Assembly: GCA_937924465.1 (NCBI GenBank)
Contig: CALDSP010000343.1
Span: 1 to 5,587, forward strand
DNA: 5,587 bases
Reading direction: 5' to 3'
Origin: an uncultured Leptospiraceae bacterium
Lineage (GTDB): Bacteria; Spirochaetota; Leptospiria; Leptospirales; Leptospiraceae
Shown: one piece after another, positions 1 to 5,587 of the stretch
Layout: each line of letters opens with the position of its first letter
Numbering within the stretch: the first letter of the stretch is position 1
The notes under the pieces: generated by a model
Seen by the model: the letters and a program-made list of their open reading frames with translations, nothing else
The model's database searches: none
Told to the model about the DNA's origin: nothing
Program-made: the position numbers and the translations under genes

Positions 1-342
1 TTCTTCGTTTTTTGCAAGAGCGGAGTTTAAGACTTCTTTTGTTTCAGTTATATGTTCTACAATTTCTTCTTTTTGTTTTTTATTACTCTCTGAGTTTGAG
101 TTTGAATCAAGGGTGAGATTTTGTTTCTTCTCCTTTTGTAAATTTTCTTCTAAATTTATGGAAGTTTCACTTGAACTATAAGACTTGGATTTTGAGCGTG
201 ATTTGGAATCAATTTTAGGATCAGAATTTAAATCTTCCTGAATTCCAATAGGAATAGCATACAACGTTTTTGGAGTTTCACTTTGAGTATCCTTATATGA
301 ATCATTCTTTTTTCGTTTAAAAAGTCTTTGAAATAATTTCAT
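1..342 (-). CDS. Unrecognised low-complexity protein, N-terminal part (cut by window edge)
   Basis: An open frame reads leftward from an ATG at 342-340 for 114 codons without a stop and leaves the window, so the C-terminal part is missing. Its ATG overlaps the TGA of gshB (ATGA at 342-339), the usual sign of translational coupling. The protein begins MKLFQRLFKRKKND, a short amphipathic and strongly basic start that could touch the membrane surface. What follows is hydrophilic and probably disordered: Ser/Lys-rich (KSRSKSKS near residue 50), then Asn/Ser-rich (SNSNSES near 85-90), then Lys/Glu-rich. No domain is recognisable. A basic start followed by a charged disordered stretch occurs in FtsY and some other membrane-associated proteins, but nothing visible here is specific for FtsY. 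Open reading, start overlap and codon use like its neighbours make it a likely real gene; its function is unknown. Confidence 0.7.
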   Translation of the reverse strand, partial: MKLFQRLFKRKKNDSYKDTQSETPKTLYAIPIGIQEDLNSDPKIDSKSRSKSKSYSSSETSINLEENLQKEKKQNLTLDSNSNSESNKKQKEEIVEHITETKEVLNSALAKNEE

Positions 343-1300
343 TTTTTAATTACCTTTTTTTCCAAGTATTGAATAATTCTTTCTCTAGATTGAAAACCCC
401 CTAATTTATCAACTCTTACAGTTCCCCCAGGCACCTCTGAATTAATCTCACTTAAAACATTTCCTAAAATATCAATCCCTACAAACACCATACCGTATTT
501 GACTAAAATAGGACGAAGAAGTTTAATAATTTTTCTGTCATTCTCACTCAAATCACATGCAAAAGGTCTACCCCCTAAATGAATATTATGTAAAGTTTCT
601 CCCACCGGAGCAAGCCTTTTGTACCAGCCAATAGGTTCTCCATTCAGTAACAAAATTCTTTTGTCTCCCTCGTTTTGGATATAATCTTGCGCCAAAACAG
701 GACCTTTTTTTAACAAAGCTCGCAGTGTATTTTTGAGATTTTTTTTCTCAATCAAAAATACGTCTTCCCCACCATATCCATATAAAGACTTAATAACTCC
801 ATTATAGTTTAAATTTTCTTTACAAAATAAATACAAATCTTCAAAATTAGAAGAAACAAATTGCTTAGAAGGAAGAATATTTGGATCAATTTTCAAATAA
901 CTTAACTTTGAAGAAAAATAAGGTAAATAAATGGGATTGTTGATTACCAGAACCCCTAAATCTTGTAAATGAAATGCGAATTCTCTTGCTTGTAAATGAA
1001 AAGATTCCAAAATTTTTCCAACCGAAAATTTATGTCTTAAAAATAAAACATCTAAGCTCTTGAGTTCCAATTTTTTTTTAGGAAAAAATTTTATATTACG
1101 TGTCATTTCTTCACGAGTAGGAAAATTAGAATGAGAGAGGAGTGAACCGTATCCCAAAATTTCTTGATTCCAAGAAGAAAGTTCAGTAACAGGAAAAAAA
1201 AAACTTCATGATTTCTCTTTACAGCAGCAAAAGCAATATCATGAGTAGTTAAACCCTCATTTTTACTACTAAGGGAATTTACCAAAAAACCTATCCTCAT
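339..1300 (-). CDS. gshB: Glutathione synthetase (ATP-grasp), frame broken by a one-base deletion in a T10 run
   Basis: GshB joins gamma-glutamylcysteine and glycine using ATP, the second step of glutathione synthesis in the cytoplasm. The first 33 residues (ATG at 1300, MRIGFLVNS to HEV) lie in one frame and the rest in another; the switch is at a run of ten T on the coding strand (1203-1194). With eleven T the product is 320 aa, against 316 in E. coli, and HEVFFFPVTEL matches E. coli YELHYMEMGDL without a gap. In the repaired numbering one sees the ATP-binding lysine and glycine loop (KSLYGYGGED, 171-180), GDKR (212-215), a glycine-rich NIHLGGR (239-245), and the metal-binding GID and EIN (275-277, 285-287). 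After EIN it reads SEVPGGT, unlike E. coli VTSPT, so a related ATP-grasp ligase is possible. As written it would give a 65-residue product from ATG 1300. Sequencing error, a true mutation or slippage are all possible. The stop overlaps the next gene. Confidence 0.85.
1194..1203. repeat. A10/T10 homopolymer at the gshB frame break
   Basis: Ten A on the plus strand (ten T in the coding direction of gshB) sit exactly where the two gshB frames must be joined. One more base restores the frame. Runs of this length are known hot spots for replication slippage, transcript slippage and sequencing miscounts. Confidence 0.9.
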
Positions 1301-1311
1301 ACGAATTGGGA

Positions 1312-1342
1312 AGTATATTAAAAAGACCTCCAAAAAAGTCAA
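1312..1342 (-). promoter_or_regulatory. Possible sigma-70-type promoter for gshB
   Basis: Reading leftward, TTGACT (1342-1337) is followed after 16 nt by TAATAT (1320-1315), or after 19 nt by TATACT (1317-1312). It lies in the 61-nt gap between the J-domain gene and gshB. Transcription would begin only a few nucleotides before the ATG at 1300, giving an almost leaderless message. A GGAGG (1331-1327) lies in the spacer, too far (26 nt) from that ATG to act as its ribosome binding site. The call rests on the consensus match alone. Confidence 0.4.
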
Positions 1343-1361
1343 GGCTTTAAATAAATTGATT

Positions 1362-1847
1362 TTAATCTTGAGATTTCCACCAAACTTTCATACTTTCCAT
1401 AGAATCTTTGGCATCTCTTATCCAAATGGAGTTTGGAAATTTTTTTATAAGTTCTTCATAAAGAGTTTTTGATTTTTTTAATTCTTCAATTAAAATTTTT
1501 AATTCTGGATTTCGTTCTAAATTCAATTCTACAATAGATATGTTTTTACGAGAGTTAAAATAACTTAAAATTGCATCATTTTCTATTTGCTTAGCCTTTT
1601 TATATAACTCATAATCTGATGCTTTTGTATTTTCAAAATTGAACTGCTCATTTTCATTTTCGAGCAAATATTTTTCTAAGATTTGTTTATATTCTAAAAG
1701 TTTTATAAATAAAACTGTAGAAGTATACTCTCCTCTATCGGGATGGTATTTTTTTACAAGTTCTCTATAACGAGACTGTAAATCTAAAAAAGAAAAGTTT
1801 TTTTTAAGATGAAAAAAATCTAAAGCTTCTTGTAACTTAGAATTCAA
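1362..1847 (-). CDS. Small J-domain (DnaJ-like) protein with helical C-terminal tail
   Basis: This is a 161-aa protein whose first 60 or so residues form a J domain, the module that stimulates the ATPase of DnaK-type Hsp70. The HPD signature is at residues 35-37 within YRELVKKYHPDRG, preceded by the helix LDLQSRYRELVKKY typical of J-domain helix II. There is no Gly/Phe region, zinc finger or substrate domain, so it is not DnaJ itself. The rest is helical and charged; residues 125-155 (YEELIKKFPNS...AKDSM) resemble a single TPR-type helical hairpin, a weak inference. The start is TTG at 1847, chosen because it keeps the whole J domain and has AAGGA six nt upstream. It overlaps the end of the preceding gene by 11 nt, so the two are probably translated together. 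Its position after fliS suggests, but does not show, a flagellar link. The client is unknown. Confidence 0.8.
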   Translation of the reverse strand: MNSKLQEALDFFHLKKNFSFLDLQSRYRELVKKYHPDRGEYTSTVLFIKLLEYKQILEKYLLENENEQFNFENTKASDYELYKKAKQIENDAILSYFNSRKNISIVELNLERNPELKILIEELKKSKTLYEELIKKFPNSIWIRDAKDSMESMKVWWKSQD

Positions 1848-2199
1848 ATCTTGTCCTTAAACTTTGTCGAAGTTGCCTTTTCACTTCCAATTCTGTAAGT
1901 TCTATTTTAAAAGACTTTGTGAGTTGATTCCAACGAGTCTCAAAACTTTTTTGAAGTTCTAAACATTCTTCAAGAATTTTATAAAGTTCGGGATCCTTAG
2001 GAATGTCGCTTAACGTATTTTTTATTCTTTGATCTAACTTAGAAAGTATGGAAACAATTTTTTGATTTTGATCAATCCAAATTCCACACTCCTCAACAGA
2101 ATGAAATAAGATTTTATGATTCAAGTCAGTTAAATTTTTTTTAAGTCTAGCAAGCAAGGCATACTTTTTTTGAAATAGCCTTTCTTTGCTAGTTGACAT
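1837..2199 (-). CDS. Small helical protein, candidate FliT/FlgN-type flagellar chaperone
   Basis: This 120-aa protein is almost entirely helical and charged, with no signal peptide or membrane segment. It has two predicted long helices (about residues 8-55 and 70-115) separated by a turn around DIPKDPE (65-71). No catalytic motif is visible and I do not recognise it by sequence. Three things point to a FliT-like role, meaning a cytoplasmic chaperone of the filament cap protein FliD. Its length matches FliT (about 120 aa). The stretch CGIWIDQNQKIVSILSKLD follows the helical pattern of FliT/FlgN proteins. It lies directly after fliS, the classic fliT position. The ATG is at 2199, three nt after the fliS stop, with AAGGG in the last fliS codons as ribosome binding site, so translation is likely coupled. 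As an alternative it may be an unrelated coiled-coil protein. That it is a gene is nearly certain; its role is inference. Confidence 0.75.
   Translation of the reverse strand: MSTSKERLFQKKYALLARLKKNLTDLNHKILFHSVEECGIWIDQNQKIVSILSKLDQRIKNTLSDIPKDPELYKILEECLELQKSFETRWNQLTKSFKIELTELEVKRQLRQSLRTRFEF
1854..1858 (-). promoter_or_regulatory. Ribosome binding site supporting the TTG start of the J-domain gene
   Basis: AAGGA lies six nt upstream of TTG 1847 and inside the last codons of the upstream gene. No ATG near the beginning would retain the first J-domain helix, so this site decides the start. Confidence 0.6.
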
Positions 2200-2202
2200 A
2201 GT

Positions 2203-2649
2203 TTAACCCTTAATAGAAAGTCCAGTGGATTTAGGCATTGCAACTTGAGAAGATCCTTCTTTTTTTTCTATTTCTTCCCATGCTGTTTTTAGTTCAGAAA
2301 GATGTTTGCGAACTTCTAGAACAATATTTTTGTCTTTCTTGAGGTTAGCTTCAATCAATCTTTTTTTAAGATAAACATAAATAGATAATAAGTCATTTGC
2401 CATTTTGCCACCCTCATCTAAATTTAAAGAAACCATTAGTTCAGAAATAATATCTCCAACTTTGATAAGGTTTGAACTCACTACATCATAACGCTTTGGA
2501 TTATGAATATGCTCTAAAGCAATGTCTAAAAACCTCACTGCTCCATCATAAAGCATAACAATTAGTTTAGCTTGGCTAGCAGTAGAAATTTCGTTACTTT
2601 TATAAGCATCGCTTGTGGATGTATAACCTGTTCTTTTTGAAAGTGACAT
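2203..2649 (-). CDS. fliS: Flagellar export chaperone FliS
   Basis: FliS binds newly made flagellin in the cytoplasm, keeps it from polymerising early and delivers it to the flagellar type III export gate. The 148-aa product has the family features in order: AYKSNEISTASQAKLIVMLY (16-35), covering the conserved AY, TAS and LI-MLYDGA elements; a central helix; SLNLDEGGKMANDLLSIYVY (74-93), the LN..GG.(I/M)A.NL..LY.Y signature; then RLIEAN and a helix ending in ELKTAWEEI (118-126). The length fits a family usually 125-150 aa. The C-terminal 20 residues are Ser/Gly-rich and probably flexible. The ATG at 2649 has a strong AGGAG site six nt upstream. It is the first gene of the leftward group and diverges from purN. 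A sigma-28-like sequence precedes it, as expected for a late flagellar gene. Confidence 0.95.
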   Translation of the reverse strand: MSLSKRTGYTSTSDAYKSNEISTASQAKLIVMLYDGAVRFLDIALEHIHNPKRYDVVSSNLIKVGDIISELMVSLNLDEGGKMANDLLSIYVYLKKRLIEANLKKDKNIVLEVRKHLSELKTAWEEIEKKEGSSQVAMPKSTGLSIKG

Positions 2650-2655
2650 GAATAA

Positions 2656-2660
2656 CTCCT
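2656..2660 (-). promoter_or_regulatory. Strong ribosome binding site of fliS
   Basis: AGGAG lies six nt before the fliS ATG. It is the clearest Shine-Dalgarno sequence in front of a start codon in this window and fixes the start at 2649. Confidence 0.75.
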
Positions 2661-2668
2661 ATGAAATT

Positions 2669-2694
2669 CAATCGACAAAAAAACCAATCTTTTA
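2669..2694 (-). promoter_or_regulatory. Possible sigma-28 (FliA-type) promoter for fliS
   Basis: Reading leftward, TAAA (2694-2691) is followed after 14 nt by GTCGATTG (2676-2669). The flagellar sigma-28 consensus is TAAA, 15 nt, GCCGATAA, so the first element is perfect, the second matches five of eight, and the spacing is one short. Transcription would begin roughly 14 nt before the fliS ATG, just ahead of its AGGAG. The biological fit is good because fliS is a late flagellar gene in many bacteria; the match itself is moderate. Confidence 0.35.
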
Positions 2695-2699
2695 AATAA

Positions 2700-2727
2700 T
2701 TGACTTTAATACTTCAAATTTTCTAAA
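2700..2727 (+). promoter_or_regulatory. Possible sigma-70-type promoter for purN-purH
   Basis: TTGACT (2700-2705) is followed after 16 nt by TCTAAA (2722-2727), matching five of six and four of six consensus bases. Transcription would begin near 2734, about 24 nt before the purN ATG. Its -35 lies within ten bases of the fliS promoter candidate on the other strand, so the two would stand back to back. No purine riboswitch fits in the short leader. Confidence 0.4.
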
Positions 2728-2757
2728 GTGAAGAGATTTTAGCAAGCAAATCTTTGT

Positions 2758-3363
2758 ATGAAAAAAAAAATTGTCGTTCTTGCGTCTGGAAGAGGGAGTA
2801 ATTTTGCGGCTTTAGTACAATTTATAAAACGTAAAAAATTAAACGCAGAAATTGTAGCTCTTATTTCAGACAATCCCACTGCGGGTGCCCTACTTCTAGC
2901 CGATTCTTTTAACATTCGAGCTATATGCATTCCTTTTCGCAAGGAAGAGAGAACAAATTTCAATGAAAAATTATTTAAAACTTTAAAAGATTCAGAACCA
3001 GATTTAATAGTAGCAGCTGGTTTTATGAAAATTCTGCCGCCAGAGATTGTAAATTATTTTGAGCGAAAAATTATTAACATACACCCCTCCCTTTTACCTG
3101 CCTTCCCAGGAATAGGTTCCATCCAAAAAGCATGGGAATATGGAGTTCAAGTTACAGGTTGCACTACACATTTTATTGACAACACTTTAGATGGTGGAAT
3201 TATCATTTTACAAAGCATAGTAAAAATTAAACCAAATATGAGCCTTGCAGACTTGGAAAGTGCTATTCATAAAGAAGAACACAAAATTCTTCCTAAATCA
3301 GTGAAATATTTTATTGAAGGAAAAATCAAAATTATAAATAGAAGGGTTGTTATAGAAGAATGA
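2758..3363 (+). CDS. purN: Phosphoribosylglycinamide formyltransferase (GART) PurN
   Basis: PurN transfers a formyl group from 10-formyltetrahydrofolate to glycinamide ribonucleotide, the third step of de novo purine synthesis, in the cytoplasm. The 201-aa product has the usual length (E. coli 212). It shows the phosphate-binding loop ASGRGSNF (9-16), the folate-site stretch VAAGFMKILP (85-94), the catalytic NIHPSLLPAFPG (107-118) with Asn107 and His109, and Asp145 in LDGG, matching E. coli N106, H108 and D144. After PFPG-type residues it has IGS where E. coli has LHT; that site varies in the family. The ATG at 2758 gives the exact family N-terminus (MKKKIVVLASG), though no good Shine-Dalgarno precedes it. 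Ten A follow the start codon directly. The TGA overlaps the purH ATG (ATGA, 3360-3363), so the two are coupled. Confidence 0.96.
   Translation: MKKKIVVLASGRGSNFAALVQFIKRKKLNAEIVALISDNPTAGALLLADSFNIRAICIPFRKEERTNFNEKLFKTLKDSEPDLIVAAGFMKILPPEIVNYFERKIINIHPSLLPAFPGIGSIQKAWEYGVQVTGCTTHFIDNTLDGGIIILQSIVKIKPNMSLADLESAIHKEEHKILPKSVKYFIEGKIKIINRRVVIEE
2761..2770. repeat. A10 homopolymer immediately after the purN start codon
   Basis: Ten consecutive A encode Lys2-Lys4 and the first base of Ile5 of PurN. The frame is intact at ten A. A change of one base would stop translation early. A-rich sequence after a start codon also helps ribosome loading, which may compensate for the weak ribosome binding site. 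Confidence 0.85.
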
Positions 3364-4907
3364 ATCAAATTACAATTAAAAGAGCTTTAGTTTCTGTAAG
3401 TGATAAAACAAATTTAGTTTCCTTTGCTAAGTTCCTACATTCCCAAGGTGTAGAAATTTTATCTACCGGAGGAACATTCAAAGAACTCACACAAAATGGA
3501 ATTCCAGCAATTGCAGTAGAAGATTTTACAGGCTTTCCAGAAATATTAGAAGGTCGAGTCAAAACCTTACATCCTAAAATTCATGCAGGACTACTTGCAG
3601 ACTTAGATAAAGAATTTCACAGACAAGATCTTGCAAATCATAAAATTGATTCAATTGATCTTGTAGTTGTAAATTTATATCCTTTTGCTCAAACAATCTC
3701 TAAACCAAATGTAAGCTTAGAAGATGCAATTGAAAACATCGATATTGGTGGACCTTCTATGTTACGGAGTGGAGCCAAAAATTACAAGCATACTGTAGTA
3801 GTGACCGATGTTTTAGACTATGAACTCATTCAAAAAGAAATGGAAGCAAATCATGGAAAAATAAATCAAGCAACTTCATTTCGTTTGGCTTATAAAGTTT
3901 TTTCTTTCACTTCTATGTATGATAGTTGGATTGCAAATTATTTAAGAGATATACAAAAAGAAGAGTTTCCAGAGGTTTTAAACCTTTCCTTTCGTAAACA
4001 ACAAAACCTACGTTATGGAGAAAATCCACATCAAAAAGCAGCGTATTATACTCCAAGCCTTCCGTCTACTACTTTCCAATCCATGCAAGGAAAAGAGCTC
4101 TCTTACAATAACATGTTAGATTTTGATGCAGCATTTCACTCGGCTGCCTTACTTCCTAAGAACTCTGCCGTCATTATAAAACATTTAAATCCCTGTGGAG
4201 TGGCTTCTTCTACTACTCCTCTAGAGTCTTTTGTGTTAGCAAGACGAACTGATCCCATTTCTGCTTTTGGTGGGATAATAGGAATTCATGGAGAAGTAAA
4301 TGAGGAATTAGCCCTTACCATTACTGAAAATTTTGTGGAAGGTGTGATTGCCGAAAAATTTACGGAATCTGCCAAAGCCATTTTTCAAAAAAAACCAAAC
4401 ATTCGAATTATAGAAATTCCTAATTTTTCAATTGCCTTATCAAAATACGAATATCGTCCTATTCATGCAGGGCTTTTGCTTCAAGAAAGAGATTATTTTA
4501 TAGTCCCAAAAGAAAATTTTAAAGTTGTGAGTAAAGCTCAACCAACCGATGAAGATATAGAGGGCTTGAGTTTTGCTTGGGCTGTGGTTCGCCTTATCAA
4601 ATCGAACGCTATTGTATACACAGACAAACAAGCTACTTTGGGAATAGGAGCTGGACAAATGTCTAGAGTAGATTCTGTAGAATTAGGAGCCATGAAAGCA
4701 CAAAAAAGTGGTTTGAGTTTGGTTGGCTCTTATGTAGCCAGTGATGCTTTTTTCCCATTTCGAGATGGAGTAGATGCCATAGCAAAAACTAAAGCAAGAG
4801 CCATTATTCAACCTGGAGGTTCGGTAAGAGATGAAGAAGTGATTCAAGCGGCCAATGAACACGGATTGATTATGGTATTCACTGGAATAAGACATTTTAG
4901 GCACTAA
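3360..4907 (+). CDS. purH: Bifunctional AICAR formyltransferase / IMP cyclohydrolase PurH
   Basis: PurH performs the last two steps of de novo purine synthesis: formyl transfer from 10-formyltetrahydrofolate to AICAR, then ring closure to IMP. The 515-aa product is full length for the family (about 510-530). The N-terminal IMP cyclohydrolase domain (about 1-200, MGS-like fold) has RALVSVSDKTNL (8-19), STGGT (35-39), EDFTGFPEILEGRVKTLHPK (54-73) and IGGPSMLRSGAKN (129-141). The C-terminal transferase domain has LRYGENPHQKA (217-227), the catalytic Lys274-His275 in IIKHLNPCG, SAFGGIIG (301-308), IGAGQMSRVDSV (429-440), SDAFFPFRDGVD (461-472) and IIQPGGSVRDEEV (482-494), ending in the typical TGIRHFRH. 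No key residue is missing. The ATG at 3360 overlaps the purN stop by four bases, so expression is coupled and the two folate-dependent steps are made together. Confidence 0.98.
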   Translation: MNQITIKRALVSVSDKTNLVSFAKFLHSQGVEILSTGGTFKELTQNGIPAIAVEDFTGFPEILEGRVKTLHPKIHAGLLADLDKEFHRQDLANHKIDSIDLVVVNLYPFAQTISKPNVSLEDAIENIDIGGPSMLRSGAKNYKHTVVVTDVLDYELIQKEMEANHGKINQATSFRLAYKVFSFTSMYDSWIANYLRDIQKEEFPEVLNLSFRKQQNLRYGENPHQKAAYYTPSLPSTTFQSMQGKELSYNNMLDFDAAFHSAALLPKNSAVIIKHLNPCGVASSTTPLESFVLARRTDPISAFGGIIGIHGEVNEELALTITENFVEGVIAEKFTESAKAIFQKKPNIRIIEIPNFSIALSKYEYRPIHAGLLLQERDYFIVPKENFKVVSKAQPTDEDIEGLSFAWAVVRLIKSNAIVYTDKQATLGIGAGQMSRVDSVELGAMKAQKSGLSLVGSYVASDAFFPFRDGVDAIAKTKARAIIQPGGSVRDEEVIQAANEHGLIMVFTGIRHFRH

Positions 4908-4909
4908 TT

Positions 4910-5551
4910 ATGGAATTTTTACTTTTCATTCTTTTTTTTCTATTTTTCTACTTCCTATTAGGTTTATTGAGTCACTACTATATTCTTTTCTCTGACACAG
5001 ACCGAACCAATTTTCAAAGAAATGAACTTTTAGATTTTGCTCATATTCTTCCTAAACAAGCTATAGCAGTCTTTGAAGCTCATGGAAATTTGCAATATGG
5101 GATTTTAGTTTTTTTTGGAATGAGTTTTTTTTCTTTTCTATGGATACTTTTAGGAGGACTTTTTGGAAGTTCTCATTATGCCGATGAACCTGCTCCTTAT
5201 ATATTTCATTCTGTGCTTTTACCAGCAATCATTTCTTTTGGAATGCCAGTTCTTAAAAATTATATAGGTTCTGGATTTTCTAAATCTCATCCAACCTATA
5301 AAATTCTCTCACAAGAAATTCCAGCTCTTGCAGGAAGTTCTGTTACTCTACTTGCCTCTGCTTTTTCTTCCTATGGAACTTATCATGAAATGATGTTCTT
5401 TATTATTTTCATTAACTCTGTTTTAATTATAGGTTTATATCTTTTTAAAGAAAAACAAGTTCGGCAAAGACATCAGTTTAATGAAGATGATTATTCAGAG
5501 GTAACTGATGAAAATGAAGATTATAATTTTGATGAAGAACCTCGTTATTAA
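4910..5551 (+). CDS. Multi-pass inner-membrane protein of unknown function with acidic C-terminal tail
   Basis: I do not recognise this 213-aa protein. Hydrophobic stretches suggest about five membrane helices: residues 2-22, very Phe/Leu-rich with no cleavage site visible; 62-86; 97-115; 136-155, which is less hydrophobic and doubtful; and 159-179. Between the first two lies a soluble loop of about 40 residues (SDTDRTNFQRNELLDF onward). After the last helix a short basic segment (KEKQVRQRH) is followed by about 24 residues rich in Asp and Glu (NEDDYSEVTDENEDY and on). The basic segment suggests the tail is cytoplasmic. The ATG lies two nt after the purH stop with only a weak AGG nine nt upstream, so it is probably translated as the third gene of the purN-purH transcript. 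Position alone does not show a role in purine metabolism or transport; no transporter motif is visible. The 36 bases after its stop are AT-only stretches with no convincing terminator hairpin. Confidence 0.85.
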   Translation: MEFLLFILFFLFFYFLLGLLSHYYILFSDTDRTNFQRNELLDFAHILPKQAIAVFEAHGNLQYGILVFFGMSFFSFLWILLGGLFGSSHYADEPAPYIFHSVLLPAIISFGMPVLKNYIGSGFSKSHPTYKILSQEIPALAGSSVTLLASAFSSYGTYHEMMFFIIFINSVLIIGLYLFKEKQVRQRHQFNEDDYSEVTDENEDYNFDEEPRY

Positions 5552-5587
5552 AACTTTTTTTTTAATATTTTTTCTATTTCTAAAAAA

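Noticed and set aside
92..105. Short tandem repeat of GAGTTT encoding Asn-Ser pairs in the left-edge gene
   Set aside because: Just over two copies of a six-base unit; it reflects the low-complexity protein rather than a separate element.
1320..1350. Possible terminator between the J-domain gene and gshB (GAC/GTC arms before a T5 run)
   Set aside because: Only three pairs form in the stem; the same bases are better explained as a promoter.
2712..2733. Inverted repeat CTTCA/TGAAG with a 12-nt loop near the purN promoter
   Set aside because: Five-base arms are expected by chance in DNA this AT-rich, and they match no operator I know.
2739..2963. Leftward 74-codon open frame opposite the start of purN
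   Set aside because: It lies wholly antisense to the certain purN coding region except for its end, has no recognisable protein features, and is a shadow of purN.
4440..4904. Two leftward open frames (72 and 73 codons) opposite the 3' half of purH, and a similar one at 3365-3562
   Set aside because: All are antisense to an intact PurH with every motif present; no ribosome binding site or sensible protein composition supports them.
5549..5587. T-rich stretch after the membrane protein as a possible terminator
   Set aside because: There is no G+C-containing stem before the T run; T runs of this size occur all over the window, also inside genes.

Overview
The window is AT-rich bacterial chromosome (roughly a third G+C by eye), densely packed with housekeeping genes. 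I see no mobile element, CRISPR array, rRNA or tRNA. A FliS flagellin chaperone shows a flagellated bacterium. The AT-rich, A/T-homopolymer-rich composition and the gene content would suit a spirochaete of the Leptospira group, but that is a by-eye impression; no marker gene in the window proves it.

Layout: two divergent gene groups point away from a 108-bp intergenic region (2650-2757). Leftward (minus strand), in order of transcription, come fliS (flagellin export chaperone), a 120-aa helical protein in the position where fliT normally sits, a small J-domain protein, then after a 61-nt gap with its own possible promoter a glutathione synthetase gene (gshB), and finally the first 114 codons of an unrecognised low-complexity protein that runs off the left edge. 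The last two genes overlap by ATGA. The first three are joined by a 3-nt gap and an 11-nt overlap and look like one transcript. The gshB reading frame is broken by one missing base in a run of ten T (coding strand); adding one T restores a full-length 320-aa enzyme that lines up with E. coli GshB through the break.

Rightward (plus strand) are purN and purH, overlapping by ATGA, followed 2 nt later by a multi-pass membrane protein of unknown function with an acidic tail. PurN and PurH perform the two folate-dependent formyl transfers of de novo purine synthesis, and PurH also closes the ring to IMP, so this is a compact purine module with an uncharacterised membrane passenger.

Points most worth a second look are the T10 break in gshB, the A10 run directly after the purN start codon, the flagellar-chaperone/J-domain grouping with a possible sigma-28-type promoter in front of fliS, and the unrecognised genes at both ends.
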